DNA of 64,000 nt from Clostridia bacterium (GCA_017465865.1 JAFTVF010000002.1:26622-90621); one strand, 5' to 3'. Counted from the first letter of the stretch, positions 50,206-59,081 are shown. The notes: generated from the letters alone by a model not told the origin. Translations and numbers: made by a program.

Positions 50206-50631
50206 TTATTCGTATTTCTTCCGTAAAATTTCTTTATCTATATCCTTAACGAAGCCGTTAAAATTGCACACGCAAACGATCTCGTCTTTGTCGTCGCGAA
50301 TGATAACCTCGCTGATCGTATTATGCCCCGCGCGTACGGTTTCTTTCGCCGTTGCCGTGATCTCGCTCGTGATCGCCGCGCGAATGTATTGAATGTGTCC
50401 GCCCTGCGTTACCGTCGCAGGGTGCAAAAAATTCGCGTGCACGGCAAACGCAAAATCCGCAAGCGTATACAGCATACCGCCCTGTACGCTACCGTTGGCG
50501 TTCAAATGCTCCTTGCCGATCTTTGCTGAAGCGACCGCTTTTTCTTTGGTCAGCTCTACCAGCGTGATCCCCGATAATTTTACGTACCCGTCGTTTTCAA
50601 AATGCTTGATAATCAGTTCTTCGTCCGTCAT
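50206..50631 (-). CDS. PaaI-type hotdog thioesterase
   Basis: A 141-aa hotdog-fold protein of the PaaI family that hydrolyses aryl- or acyl-CoA thioesters. The motif LNANGSVQGGMLYTLADFAFAVHAN contains the G-G-M-L-x-x-L-A-D core (about residues 42-66), with ATVTQGGHIQYIRAA and later beta strands. First gene of the iorA-iorB-paaK operon; it may release free arylacetate or protect the CoA pool. Confidence 0.9.
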   Translation of the reverse strand: MTDEELIIKHFENDGYVKLSGITLVELTKEKAVASAKIGKEHLNANGSVQGGMLYTLADFAFAVHANFLHPATVTQGGHIQYIRAAITSEITATAKETVRAGHNTISEVIIRDDKDEIVCVCNFNGFVKDIDKEILRKKYE

Positions 50632-50710
50632 TCTTCCTCTCTCCGCTCTTAAAATACCATTATACGTTTATTATATACTTTTCCGCTGTAAATGTCAATA
50701 TTTTGTAATA

Positions 50711-50749
50711 AAAAAACGGTCTGTTTGCAAAGCAAACAGACCGTTTTTT
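50711..50749. terminator. Terminator after the GH106-like gene
   Basis: AAAAAACGGTCTGTTTGC-aaa-GCAAACAGACCGTTTTTT, symmetrical, so active for either direction. Confidence 0.92.
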
Positions 50750-50752
50750 TCG

Positions 50753-53557
50753 TTAAAGTATCGTTTTCACAAACGCGTAGCTTTCGCGCAAAATCCCGCT
50801 CTTACCGTTTACCCACGTATTCGGTCTTTCGAAGGTCGCAGGTCCAACGCCTATATTCTCCTGTTCCTGCGTATGGAAAGGCCCTAAAAGATTGCGGTTG
50901 CCCACCGTCAGCGTAATTTCCAGCTCGTTTTCGCCCTTTTTCAGCGCGCCCGATAAATCGAGCCTCTTGCCGAACATCAGTCTGCCGACTTCCTTGCCGT
51001 TCACCTTTACGTCCAAAAGCTGGAAGCGTTTATCGATTACAAGCTCGCAAGCCGTATCGTCCACGACAAGCGTCTGTTTCAGCGTAATATCCCCCGCAAA
51101 GAACGGATACCCCTCCTCGATCAGCGACGAGATCTCCCGTTTTTGTTTGCCGAGACGGAAATTTTCGCCAAGCACGATATTTTCGTCTTTACCCTGCTTC
51201 AAATCCCCGTATACGCCGAACGAGCCTTTGAGGTATACCGCTTCGATATCCGTATCGTACGCAAGACAGTTTTTCAAGCTCTCCGTTACGTTCTCGCCGA
51301 ACAGCGCGTAATACACCTGCTCGCTCTGATAATAATCGATCGCGACCACGATTTCGTTCAAGCCCTTGCGGAGCGTTTTCGCGATATCGTACGCGTACAA
51401 CGCTTTTTCCACCGCCGACGAGCCGCAACGCTCTACCTTTTCGCCATTGACTTCCACGCACAGCGTGTTCGTGTCCTCCGCAAGCAGAATACATTTTTCA
51501 GGAATTTCGTCTACCGTAAATTCGTATTTGAGATACAGCTTACCCTGATATCTCTTTTTCAGCATTTCGTTGAAAACGCCCATATGATGCAACGGCTCGC
51601 TGTACGCCTTGCCGTCCGTCGAATAACGGATAAAATCGAGCGTGATATAGTTATCCGCTTCCCCGCAAACGGTGAATTTATTCCCCAAACGAACGGGTTT
51701 AAGCGTTTTTTGCGCCTTGGGCGTTTCCCCGCCGATATACAGGATACGGGATTGATTTTCGTCGAAATGCACGCTCGTACCCAGCGCCGTATATTCGTCT
51801 TTCATAATATCGTACGCCGTGAACGTCTTACCCTTTTCCAGCGTAAAATCCACCGTCATCTCTTTGCCGAGATTGACCGCGTAGATAAACTCTCTGCCCG
51901 TTTCGTCCTTGCGGATCACCGAACGGAAACCCTTACCGCAAACCGCCTTGTACGGCTGTGCGTTTTCGATTTCTTCCCAGCTCGTATTCGTGTTGAGATA
52001 TCCGTAGTCGTATTCCTCGCCCTCTAAATAGGTCGGCTTTTCGTCCGTCAGCAACACCTTACCGCCCGCTTTTACGAACTCGCGGAGCAGTTTTTCGGTG
52101 GTTTTGTCCATGGTGTAGATTTTCGGGAATACGATATACTCGTACGAGCATTTGCCCATCACGAGCTTGTTGCCCTCAACCCTGCCGTATTTCGCAAGCA
52201 GAGTTTCGTCTAAATAGTGGTACTGAATTTGTTTTTGCGACAGTTCCTCGGTAAGCCCCTGCCACGAGCTCTGCAATTCGGCTACGCCGTTGCCCGTATC
52301 GTTCTGATCCCGCTTATAATTGAAATACGCACTGCGAATGGGGTGTAGCATAGCCACGCGCACTTCCTCCTCGCTTTCGGCAAGGAGCTTGCCCAAAACG
52401 GAGAAATAGTCGTTAAAATCCTTAAAGCCCTTTTTCACCCAAGGATTGACTTCGGAGAAATGTGCGGGATAGTCGCGCTTTCTCTGACCGTGTTCGGTAA
52501 ACGGCAACAGATGCTGACACATCAAATTCACGCCGTCCACGTATTGATATTCGGCGATCCGTTTCAGCTCGTCGGGCGTAACGTCCCAACCGCAACAGCC
52601 GTAGGTTTCCGTGATCACCTGCTTTTTTCCAAGCTGCGCCGCAACGCTGGATACCTGCTTTGCCGCAACGCTTGCGCCAACGTTTCTGCCCAGTTTATCG
52701 ATCCCGGGGATATGCTCGAATTCATAGAACGGCATACACCCGCCGCAGCACCACATTTGACCTGCAAGTATCGTTTCTTCTACGTAATGCCCCGTGAGCT
52801 TGTAGCCGTTTTTATCGCACCAGGTATACACCTTTTCCGCGAAATTTTTCAGCATCAGCTGCTGCATTGCTTTCCAATACTTATAACGGAACGCGCGGTA
52901 GCCTTTCTTTTCCACGAACAACAGCCCGATCCCGTCGCGGATATCCTCGCCGTATTCCTCGCGGAAATATTTCTCCACCATCTTCGTGTACGCCGTACCC
53001 CAACGGTAATATTGCGGTTCGTCGGTGAAAAAGCCTTTCAGCTCGTAATCGTCCCGTTTTTTGTATTCCTCGTGCGTTTGCGCCAAGAACTGATCGACAA
53101 CCTCGGGATTGAGAATGTCCGCCGTACACGCCGAATAATGCCAATATACGTTGAGGCAGTTTTCGCCTGCCGTAACCCGTTTCAACGCCTCGCCGTTCAT
53201 ATCGTAGGACGCGAACGCCTTTTCGTCGTACGCGCCGAGCGTATAAGTCAAATATCTGTCGTGATTTTCGATATCGTCGAGCAGTTTTCCGCCGACAAAC
53301 CCGCTGGGCCAGCCGTTTTCGTCGTATGCGTACGCTTCCATACCCAGTTCCTGCGCTTTGCGGGAACAAGCGTCGATACAGTCAAACCATTTCTTACCAA
53401 GGTATTCCGTTTTCAAGCCCCCGCGAGCGTGCATGAAAAACCCGCCCACGCCGTTTTCGTTCATCCATTCGATTTGCTTTATCAATCCCTCTTCGTCCAA
53501 CTCGTCGTTCCACGACCAAAAAGGAATACACTGATACTTCTTTTCCGTTTCTCTCAT
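50753..53557 (-). CDS. Glycoside hydrolase, GH106-like (alpha-L-rhamnosidase-type)
   Basis: A 934-aa protein without signal peptide, so cytoplasmic. The N-terminal TIM-barrel part has the pattern of GH106-like enzymes (IPFWSWNDELDEEGLIKQIEW in parts, NGVGGFFMHARGGLKTEYLG, YAYDENGWPSGFVGGKL, FTDEPQYYRWG, ITETYGCCGWDVTPDELKRI), with candidate acidic catalytic residues in DENGW and TDEP. The C-terminus has beta-sandwich, carbohydrate-binding-like domains (CILLAEDTNTLCVEVNGEKV, YPFFAGDITLKQTLVVDD). Substrate is not proven. Being next to a propanediol microcompartment operon suggests release of rhamnose, a source of 1,2-propanediol. Confidence 0.7.
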   Translation of the reverse strand: MRETEKKYQCIPFWSWNDELDEEGLIKQIEWMNENGVGGFFMHARGGLKTEYLGKKWFDCIDACSRKAQELGMEAYAYDENGWPSGFVGGKLLDDIENHDRYLTYTLGAYDEKAFASYDMNGEALKRVTAGENCLNVYWHYSACTADILNPEVVDQFLAQTHEEYKKRDDYELKGFFTDEPQYYRWGTAYTKMVEKYFREEYGEDIRDGIGLLFVEKKGYRAFRYKYWKAMQQLMLKNFAEKVYTWCDKNGYKLTGHYVEETILAGQMWCCGGCMPFYEFEHIPGIDKLGRNVGASVAAKQVSSVAAQLGKKQVITETYGCCGWDVTPDELKRIAEYQYVDGVNLMCQHLLPFTEHGQRKRDYPAHFSEVNPWVKKGFKDFNDYFSVLGKLLAESEEEVRVAMLHPIRSAYFNYKRDQNDTGNGVAELQSSWQGLTEELSQKQIQYHYLDETLLAKYGRVEGNKLVMGKCSYEYIVFPKIYTMDKTTEKLLREFVKAGGKVLLTDEKPTYLEGEEYDYGYLNTNTSWEEIENAQPYKAVCGKGFRSVIRKDETGREFIYAVNLGKEMTVDFTLEKGKTFTAYDIMKDEYTALGTSVHFDENQSRILYIGGETPKAQKTLKPVRLGNKFTVCGEADNYITLDFIRYSTDGKAYSEPLHHMGVFNEMLKKRYQGKLYLKYEFTVDEIPEKCILLAEDTNTLCVEVNGEKVERCGSSAVEKALYAYDIAKTLRKGLNEIVVAIDYYQSEQVYYALFGENVTESLKNCLAYDTDIEAVYLKGSFGVYGDLKQGKDENIVLGENFRLGKQKREISSLIEEGYPFFAGDITLKQTLVVDDTACELVIDKRFQLLDVKVNGKEVGRLMFGKRLDLSGALKKGENELEITLTVGNRNLLGPFHTQEQENIGVGPATFERPNTWVNGKSGILRESYAFVKTIL

Positions 53558-53591
53558 TGCGAAAGCTCCTTGCCCTTTTATAATAAATAAA

Positions 53592-53644
53592 ATCGGTCTT
53601 ACTCTACACGATACCCGCGTTTGGTCAGACCGATCCTACCGTGT
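53592..53644. promoter_or_regulatory. Dyad in the leader of the GH106-like gene
   Basis: ATCGGTCT (53592-53599) and AGACCGAT (53637-53644), an 8-bp perfect inverted repeat 35-88 bp before the start codon; candidate operator. The rest of 53558-53740 is AT-rich and shows no ORF; no clear terminator for the BMC operon was found there. Confidence 0.4.
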
Positions 53645-53740
53645 GCATATACTTATTTTACCACGGTTTCGCTTTGATTGTCTACTCTTTTAACGAAATT
53701 TTTTTACAATTTTGAAAAATCAGCCGAATACAGCAAATTT

Positions 53741-54031
53741 TTACAATAAATAGTAAGGCATATCCGCGCCAAGCCCTACGCGTACGAACCCGTCCTTACC
53801 CGTCGCGGGCTTTGCAACCGTCTTTTTTACGGTCGTTTTCTTTGCCGCGGGCTTTTTCGCAGTCGATTTTTTTACCGCGCTTGCCGTTTCCACGGGCGCG
53901 ATCAATTTCTCCGTTACCTGCGGATCGGGATTTGCGATCACGTGGCTGTTTTCCATATCGGGCGCAGCCGTTTTTACGTTCGAATAGCCGTTGTTTTCCA
54001 CTCTTTTAATTGCGTTTTTGCCGATTGCCAT
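53741..54031 (-). CDS. Small basic protein paired with the BMC ParA ATPase
   Basis: A 96-aa protein of unknown family. The N-terminal third is a short conserved-looking module (MAIGKNAIKRVENNGYSN, then VKTAAPDMENSHVIAN). Residues about 53-82 are a histone-H1-like Lys/Ala/Thr-rich stretch (KKSTAKKPAAKKTTVKKT), and the C-terminus ends GADMPYYLL. The start (ATG at 54031, after GAGGAG) lies inside the end of parA, so the two are translationally coupled. ParA partners are often small basic proteins; in the McdAB carboxysome-positioning system McdB is such a partner. By this analogy it may link ParA to the compartment. Confidence 0.65.
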   Translation of the reverse strand: MAIGKNAIKRVENNGYSNVKTAAPDMENSHVIANPDPQVTEKLIAPVETASAVKKSTAKKPAAKKTTVKKTVAKPATGKDGFVRVGLGADMPYYLL

Positions 54032-54809
54032 AATACATAATCTCCTCTGCAAGTTTCGTATATTCCACCGCGCTGCGGCTGGTTTTTTTGTACGCTACGA
54101 CGGGCTTGCTGTTGTCCTGCGCCCATTCCACTGCGCTGTCCACGCGGATATAATTGTCGAACAGTCTTGCCCCGTCCGTCGCTTTCAGCGTTTCCAACGT
54201 CTGTTTGAAATATTTCTTCCGCTCGTCCGCTTTCGTTACCGCGATCCCCAGCACCTCGAGCTTGGGCGCGAGCGTTTTTACCTGATTGAAAAATTCGAAC
54301 ATATTCGCGATCCCGAACAATCCCCAAGGGCTTGCCTCGACGGGGATCACCACGTAATCGGACGCGCACATAATGTTCATTACCCAGCCCCCGAGCGTAG
54401 GCGGCGAATCGATCAGGATATAATCGTAATACCCCCGCGCGCGCACGGGTTCAAGGCATTTTTTCAGGATAAATTCTCTCTGCCATTTGGTGAACAGGTC
54501 AAACTCGATCGAGCTCATAAGCGACGAGGACGGCACGATATCCAAGCCCTCGTATTCCGTGGGTACGATACACGCCGAAAGGTCCTTTTCTTCCTTGATC
54601 GCCGTGTAGATATTCTTGCCCGTCTGCGCGTATTCGAGCGCGGTTTCCTCGTCGAAATAAGAAATGGTAAGATTCAGCTGCATATCGCCGTCGATCATCA
54701 GTACTTTTTTCCCCGCAAGCGCCATCGCGCAAGCGATATTCGAACAGGAAGTCGTTTTTCCGCTGCCGCCCTTGTTGTTAGCAAAGGCGATTACCGTCGT
54801 TTTACTCAT
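54006..54809 (-). CDS. ParA/MinD-family ATPase in the BMC operon
   Basis: A 267-aa deviant Walker ATPase. The loop KGGSGKTT (residues 13-20) has the signature Lys13 needed for dimerisation; the A' motif is VLMIDGDMQLNLT and the Walker B region is YILIDSPPTLGG. Such ATPases make gradients on the nucleoid to segregate plasmids or space cargo. There is no ParB or parS-like cluster nearby; the gene is the next-to-last of the BMC operon, behind eutP and overlapping a small basic protein gene. This favours a role in spacing microcompartments over DNA partition. The ATG at 54809 follows GAAAGGAG. Confidence 0.9.
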   Translation of the reverse strand: MSKTTVIAFANNKGGSGKTTSCSNIACAMALAGKKVLMIDGDMQLNLTISYFDEETALEYAQTGKNIYTAIKEEKDLSACIVPTEYEGLDIVPSSSLMSSIEFDLFTKWQREFILKKCLEPVRARGYYDYILIDSPPTLGGWVMNIMCASDYVVIPVEASPWGLFGIANMFEFFNQVKTLAPKLEVLGIAVTKADERKKYFKQTLETLKATDGARLFDNYIRVDSAVEWAQDNSKPVVAYKKTSRSAVEYTKLAEEIMYYGNRQKRN

Positions 54810-54829
54810 TTGTGCTCCTTTCGCCGTTC

Positions 54830-55348
54830 TTACAACAGCCAAGTATCCAGCCCGTCCGTTTTCTCCGTCTTTTTCGGGGTATACGTCGGCTTTTTAACGG
54901 CTTTTTTCTTCTTGATATCCCCGTCGTCGTTCAAAAACGCCGCCAGCTCCGCGATCCCCTCGCCCGTGATCGAGCTGACGGGGAACACCTTTTTACAGCC
55001 CGCAAGCCGCAGCCAACGGGTTACCCTCTCGACGTTCGCGTCGGGCTTGTCGATGCCCGTAACGATCCCGATCGTTTCGCGGTTTACCATACTCGTAAGA
55101 CAGGGCGAGAAAATGGAATACGGCTCGTTTGCCGAAAGCACCAACCCAACCACGTCCGCCTCGTACGCGTATAAGGCTAACGCACCGCTCGTTTCCCTGC
55201 GCTCGGTATATTCGCCAGGCGTGTCGATCACGGTGTCGAGATAATTCACGTACTGCGTTTTGTAATATTTGATTTCTTCACCGCGCAGAGCCTGCGTGAG
55301 CGTCGTTTTGCCCGCCGCCACCCTGCCGAATAGCATGATCTTTTTCAT
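54830..55348 (-). CDS. eutP: EutP/PduV-family GTPase with a basic C-terminal tail
   Basis: Small Ras-like GTPase found with ethanolamine, propanediol and glycyl-radical microcompartments; PduV has been linked to compartment movement. G1 is GRVAAGKTT (residues 8-16), G3 is DTPGEY (42-47) and G4 reads GIDK. The G domain ends near residue 143. The last 28 residues are an added tail, KKKKAVKKPTYTPKKTEKTD then GLDTWLL, which resembles the Lys-rich region and aromatic-Leu-Leu end of the neighbouring 96-aa protein. No Shine-Dalgarno site is evident. It lies between the PduU/EutS shell gene and parA. Confidence 0.92.
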   Translation of the reverse strand: MKKIMLFGRVAAGKTTLTQALRGEEIKYYKTQYVNYLDTVIDTPGEYTERRETSGALALYAYEADVVGLVLSANEPYSIFSPCLTSMVNRETIGIVTGIDKPDANVERVTRWLRLAGCKKVFPVSSITGEGIAELAAFLNDDGDIKKKKAVKKPTYTPKKTEKTDGLDTWLL

Positions 55349-55361
55349 TTTTTGTTTTTTA

Positions 55362-55721
55362 TCAGGTTTTCGTCAGCTCGCAGCAAATATAATCGAGCTT
55401 ATTGATAAAGTATTCGCGGATCGCCGTGAACGCCGCTTCCACCGAAGATACCGTGCCCGTAATGATCAGCGTACCCGTAAATCTGTCCACGAACCCGATG
55501 TCCGCGCCCGAGGACTTCATCGCGATATCCGCCGCAATCACCGCGCTTTCGTAAGGAATGACTGTCAATACGCCGATCGCGCTCTTGGTATAATCCGTTT
55601 GGGGGTCTAACCCGAGCTTGGTGTACAGCGTTTCCCCGGGGTTTGCAATGATATGGCAAAGGGTGATCTGCTTACCGGGAACGAATTCCTGTATAATTCT
55701 CATTTTGTCTTGAAGTTCCAT
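55362..55721 (-). CDS. BMC shell protein, EutS/PduU type (circularly permuted)
   Basis: A 119-aa hexameric shell protein of the permuted BMC fold. N-terminal RIIQEFVPGKQITLCHIIAN matches the beta-barrel-forming EutS/PduU start, and the core is AIGVLTVIPYESAVIAADIAMK, GADIGFVDRFTGTLIITGTVSSVEAAF in segments. It forms a facet tile whose pore is capped by a small barrel. The ATG at 55721 follows AGGAGAAAG. It is placed after the activase gene and before eutP. Confidence 0.93.
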   Translation of the reverse strand: MELQDKMRIIQEFVPGKQITLCHIIANPGETLYTKLGLDPQTDYTKSAIGVLTVIPYESAVIAADIAMKSSGADIGFVDRFTGTLIITGTVSSVEAAFTAIREYFINKLDYICCELTKT

Positions 55722-55750
55722 ACTCTTTCTCCTGTTGTTTCTGCGCTTAC

Positions 55751-56536
55751 TCAGCCGCCGATCTGGCATTTCAAGCCGCTTTCCTCGGCGACAGACAAAA
55801 GATATTCCATTTTTTCCTTGGACGGAGGCTCTATGCCCTGCAAGGCGTAATTCCGATCCAGCCCCGCGTATTTGTCCTGCCCCAAACGGTGATAGGGCAG
55901 CAAATGATGCTCCTGAACTCCCGATAAACTCGCCGCGAATTTGGAAATCGCTCTAATCTCCTCCGCCGTGTCGTTAAAGCCGGGAACGACGGGGGTGCGG
56001 ATAATCAGCTCCACGTCGCTGCTTGCCAGCTTTTTCGCGTTTTCCAAGATCCGCTGATTGTCCGCACAGGTGTATTCCTTGTGCTTTTGCCCGTCCATGT
56101 GCTTGATATCCATCAAATACAGATCGAGATACGGCAGTATCTTTTCAATGCTTTCAAACGGCGCGTTCGCCGTCGATTCCACCGCCGTATGCAAGCCGTT
56201 TTGCTTGCAGGCGCGGAGCAGATCGCGCGCGAACTCGGGCTGACCTAAAATTTCCCCGCCCGACAGGGTAATTCCCCCGCCGCTGCGGCGGTAATAGTTG
56301 CTATCCGCGAGTAGCTCAGGCAGGATCTCCGCGACGGTTACGTCCCGACCGACGGTCTTTTCCTTGCCGTTTTCGATCATCGTCTGGATCTCGTATTTTT
56401 GGGATTCGGGGTTACAGCACCACGCGCAACGCATAAAACAGCCCTTGAAAAAGACGATGGTACGAATCCCCGGTCCGTCGTGGATCGAGAATCGTTGAAT
56501 ATTGAATATTCTGCCTTTGGTGCTGTAAAAATCCAT
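55751..56536 (-). CDS. Glycyl-radical enzyme activase (radical SAM)
   Basis: Generates the glycyl radical on the adjacent diol dehydratase by SAM cleavage. The 261-aa protein has IQRFSIHDGPGIRTIVFFKGC leading into the radical-SAM motif C-x3-C-x2-C (CFMRCAWC, residues about 32-39), and GGGITLSGGEILGQPEFARDLL. It lacks the extra 8-Cys ferredoxin-like insert found in many glycyl-radical activases, so it is a short PflA-like form. It follows the radical enzyme gene by 13 bp. Confidence 0.93.
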   Translation of the reverse strand: MDFYSTKGRIFNIQRFSIHDGPGIRTIVFFKGCFMRCAWCCNPESQKYEIQTMIENGKEKTVGRDVTVAEILPELLADSNYYRRSGGGITLSGGEILGQPEFARDLLRACKQNGLHTAVESTANAPFESIEKILPYLDLYLMDIKHMDGQKHKEYTCADNQRILENAKKLASSDVELIIRTPVVPGFNDTAEEIRAISKFAASLSGVQEHHLLPYHRLGQDKYAGLDRNYALQGIEPPSKEKMEYLLSVAEESGLKCQIGG

Positions 56537-56549
56537 TGTTATTCCTTAC

Positions 56550-59081
56550 TTAAAATCCCTGCTCCGTACGGTTGATGATATCGTCCTGTAACGAGCGCGA
56601 CAGCGTTGTAAACAGCGCGCTGTAACCCGCCACGCGAACGACCAGAGTTTTGTATTTTTCGGGGTTCTTCTGCGCGTCGAGCAGCGTTTCGCGCGTAACC
56701 ACGTTAAATTGCATATGCATACCCTTTTGATCGAAATACGAACGGATCAGGGCTACGAATTTGGTCAATCCCGACATTCCCGCAAGCGCGGAAGGGTGGA
56801 ATTTTTGATTGAGCAGCGTACCGTTGCTGGCAACGCCCTGTTCGAGCTTCGCCACCGAGTTCGCCGTTGCCGTCGGGCCTTTCACGTCCCTGCCCGAAGC
56901 AGGTCCGATACCGTCCGCGATCGGCGTAAACGCAAGTCTGCCGTCGGGCGTTGCGCCCGTCTGCGCGCCAAGGGGTACGTTTGCGGAAACGGGATACAAG
57001 CCCGCTTGGAAAATCCCGCCGCGAGGGTTCTTGTATTTCTCCACTTCCTTGGTATAGGTATTCGCCACCGCGCGCGCGAACATATCCGCTTCGTAGATAT
57101 CGTTGCCGTATTTGGGACAGGTCTCGTCGATAAGCCGTTTGATCTCGCGGTATCTTTCGCGCTTAGCAGGCTCGATACCCGCGCCCGAAGTTACTTCCTC
57201 GTAGATCGCGCGGATCACCGCTTCGTTGACCTCGATACCCTCTTCCGCTAAGCTGCAAGCCACTTCGCTCGTTACCCGCTCCGCGGCTTTGCCCGTAAGC
57301 CCGTACCCGAAATTCGCGCGCAACGCGTCGCGCAGCTCGATCATCGTTACTTTCTTTTCCTCGAACACGAGCTGTTTGATCGCAAGCAGACCGTCGGTAT
57401 TGTTGGCAATACCAAAGCCCTGCGGGCCAGTGAAGTTATAGATCGCGCCGCCCTCTTGTAAGGACTTGCCCCTGCCGATACAATCGTCTACCATACACGA
57501 CTGGAAAGGCAACGGACAGCGGGTCGCGTGCGCCGTATCGATCGCGTTGTTCGCGTTGACGAGCAGTTTAATGAAATAGCTCTGTTGGGTCTTGTACGCC
57601 TCGAAAAATTCTTCAAAAGTCTGCATCTGCGCGACGTCGCCCGTTTGCGGACCGATCTGTACGCCCTTATCCATACCGCTCGAAAATACCAGCTCCATAG
57701 GACGGCACATATTAAAGAACGCCGCGTCGTGCCAACCGTCCGTTTTCGCGCCCTTTTGCGGTTCTACGCAACCGATGATACAATAATCTCGCGCGTCTTC
57801 GAGGGTAAGCCCTCTCGCCATAATGGACGGGATAATGATCTCGTCGTTATAATACGCGGGCAAGCCCGTGCCGAGCCGCGTCAACGCCGCCGCTTTTACG
57901 AGAAACGCCTCAGGCGAGCCGTTCCAAACGCGCACGGAAATAGAGGGCTGGGGCAGAGGTACGTGCATCGCCGCTTCCAGACACATATACGACAGATCGT
58001 TCGTCGCGTCCAGTCCGTGGATATCCTGACCGCCGACGATCAGGTTTTGGAACATACCGTAGCCCGCAAACCCGTCCGCAGACACCGCGTCGCGGACCTT
58101 GTTGATATCGTTGAGCTTTACCCAGATACAGTCGATAAGCTCCTGCGCCTGTTCAACCGTAATTTTGCCACTGTCGATATCCTTTTTATAGAATGGATAC
58201 ATATACTGATCGAAACGCCCGGGCGAAATAGAATGTCCGCTCGATTCGATCTGCAACAAGAGCTGTACGAACCAGAACGACTGGCACGCTTCGTGGAAAT
58301 CCGCCGCGGGGAATTCAGGCACGCGCGCGCAAGTTTTCGCGATCTTTTCCAGCTCCGCTTTACGCTCTGCGTTCTTTTCAACGAGCGCCTTTTCTTTCGC
58401 GAGCTTGGCGTATCTGCGCGCGTATTCGACCACCGCTTCGCAGGATTCGATCACCGCTTTCAAGAAATTGTTTCTCTGTACGTATTCGGGATCGGCTACG
58501 TCGAGCTTGTCAAGCGCCGACTGCGCTTCCGCCATGATACCGCGATAGCCTTTTTTGAGGACCTTTTCGTAGTTTACGTTGACGTGTCCGATACCGTTAT
58601 AGAAATAGTTCCCGGGCGTGAAAATGCCGTGGGTTACGAACGCTTCGTACGCCTCGGGCGACATATTCGCCTTGGCAAGATCGCTGTTCGTCTTGCCTTT
58701 CCAATAAGGATACGCGCCGCGAAGCTCTTCTTTCGTCTTTTCGCTGATATAGAACGGGTCAGCCGCACGGGTCGCCACCGTGTCGAATTCCGCTTCTAAC
58801 CATTCGTAGGAATATTCGGGGAAGACCTGACAGCCGCGCGGCGCAACCGTCGCGCTGCCCACGATAAGTTCCCCGTCGCGGATCACGATGGGGAGATTCC
58901 GCAAAATGTGCGCGAACGCCGCGCTTCTGCGGAGAATGATGGGAAGATCTTCCGTCTGCTTATAGCTCTCGGTTACGAGCAATCCGCGTGCGGACTCGAT
59001 CTCGGGCATCTTCTGATACAGATCGTCTATTAACTTGTCAATCCTCGCGCTCTTTTCCAGAACGAATTTGATATTTTCCAT
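56550..59081 (-). CDS. B12-independent glycyl radical diol dehydratase (probably 1,2-propanediol)
   Basis: An 843-aa glycyl radical enzyme of the compartment core. The thiyl Cys438 and Glu440 lie in IIGCVEPQ and the radical Gly819 in RVAGYSA. Further active-site residues fit diol dehydratases: His166 (NGIGHVNVNY), His283-Ser284 (SSGHSISPG) and Asp452 (WHDAAFF). These positions agree, as I recall, with the Roseburia propanediol dehydratase (H166, H283, C438, E440, D452), while choline lyase CutC has other residues at the His166 and Asp452 sites. Product would be propionaldehyde. The N-terminal 20 residues are helical (IKFVLEKSARIDKLIDDLYQ) and may help encapsulation. Glycerol dehydratase is the main alternative. 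Confidence 0.88.
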   Translation of the reverse strand: MENIKFVLEKSARIDKLIDDLYQKMPEIESARGLLVTESYKQTEDLPIILRRSAAFAHILRNLPIVIRDGELIVGSATVAPRGCQVFPEYSYEWLEAEFDTVATRAADPFYISEKTKEELRGAYPYWKGKTNSDLAKANMSPEAYEAFVTHGIFTPGNYFYNGIGHVNVNYEKVLKKGYRGIMAEAQSALDKLDVADPEYVQRNNFLKAVIESCEAVVEYARRYAKLAKEKALVEKNAERKAELEKIAKTCARVPEFPAADFHEACQSFWFVQLLLQIESSGHSISPGRFDQYMYPFYKKDIDSGKITVEQAQELIDCIWVKLNDINKVRDAVSADGFAGYGMFQNLIVGGQDIHGLDATNDLSYMCLEAAMHVPLPQPSISVRVWNGSPEAFLVKAAALTRLGTGLPAYYNDEIIIPSIMARGLTLEDARDYCIIGCVEPQKGAKTDGWHDAAFFNMCRPMELVFSSGMDKGVQIGPQTGDVAQMQTFEEFFEAYKTQQSYFIKLLVNANNAIDTAHATRCPLPFQSCMVDDCIGRGKSLQEGGAIYNFTGPQGFGIANNTDGLLAIKQLVFEEKKVTMIELRDALRANFGYGLTGKAAERVTSEVACSLAEEGIEVNEAVIRAIYEEVTSGAGIEPAKRERYREIKRLIDETCPKYGNDIYEADMFARAVANTYTKEVEKYKNPRGGIFQAGLYPVSANVPLGAQTGATPDGRLAFTPIADGIGPASGRDVKGPTATANSVAKLEQGVASNGTLLNQKFHPSALAGMSGLTKFVALIRSYFDQKGMHMQFNVVTRETLLDAQKNPEKYKTLVVRVAGYSALFTTLSRSLQDDIINRTEQGF

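Noticed and set aside
54006-54809. Plasmid or integrated-element partition system
   Set aside because: ParA lies inside the BMC operon behind eutP, with no ParB, no replication gene and no iterated centromere-like repeats.
56550-59081. Choline trimethylamine-lyase (CutC)
   Set aside because: Glycyl-radical BMC loci often carry CutC, but His166, His283-Ser284 and Asp452 fit diol dehydratases, no choline transporter is present, and the activase is short. Kept only as an alternative.
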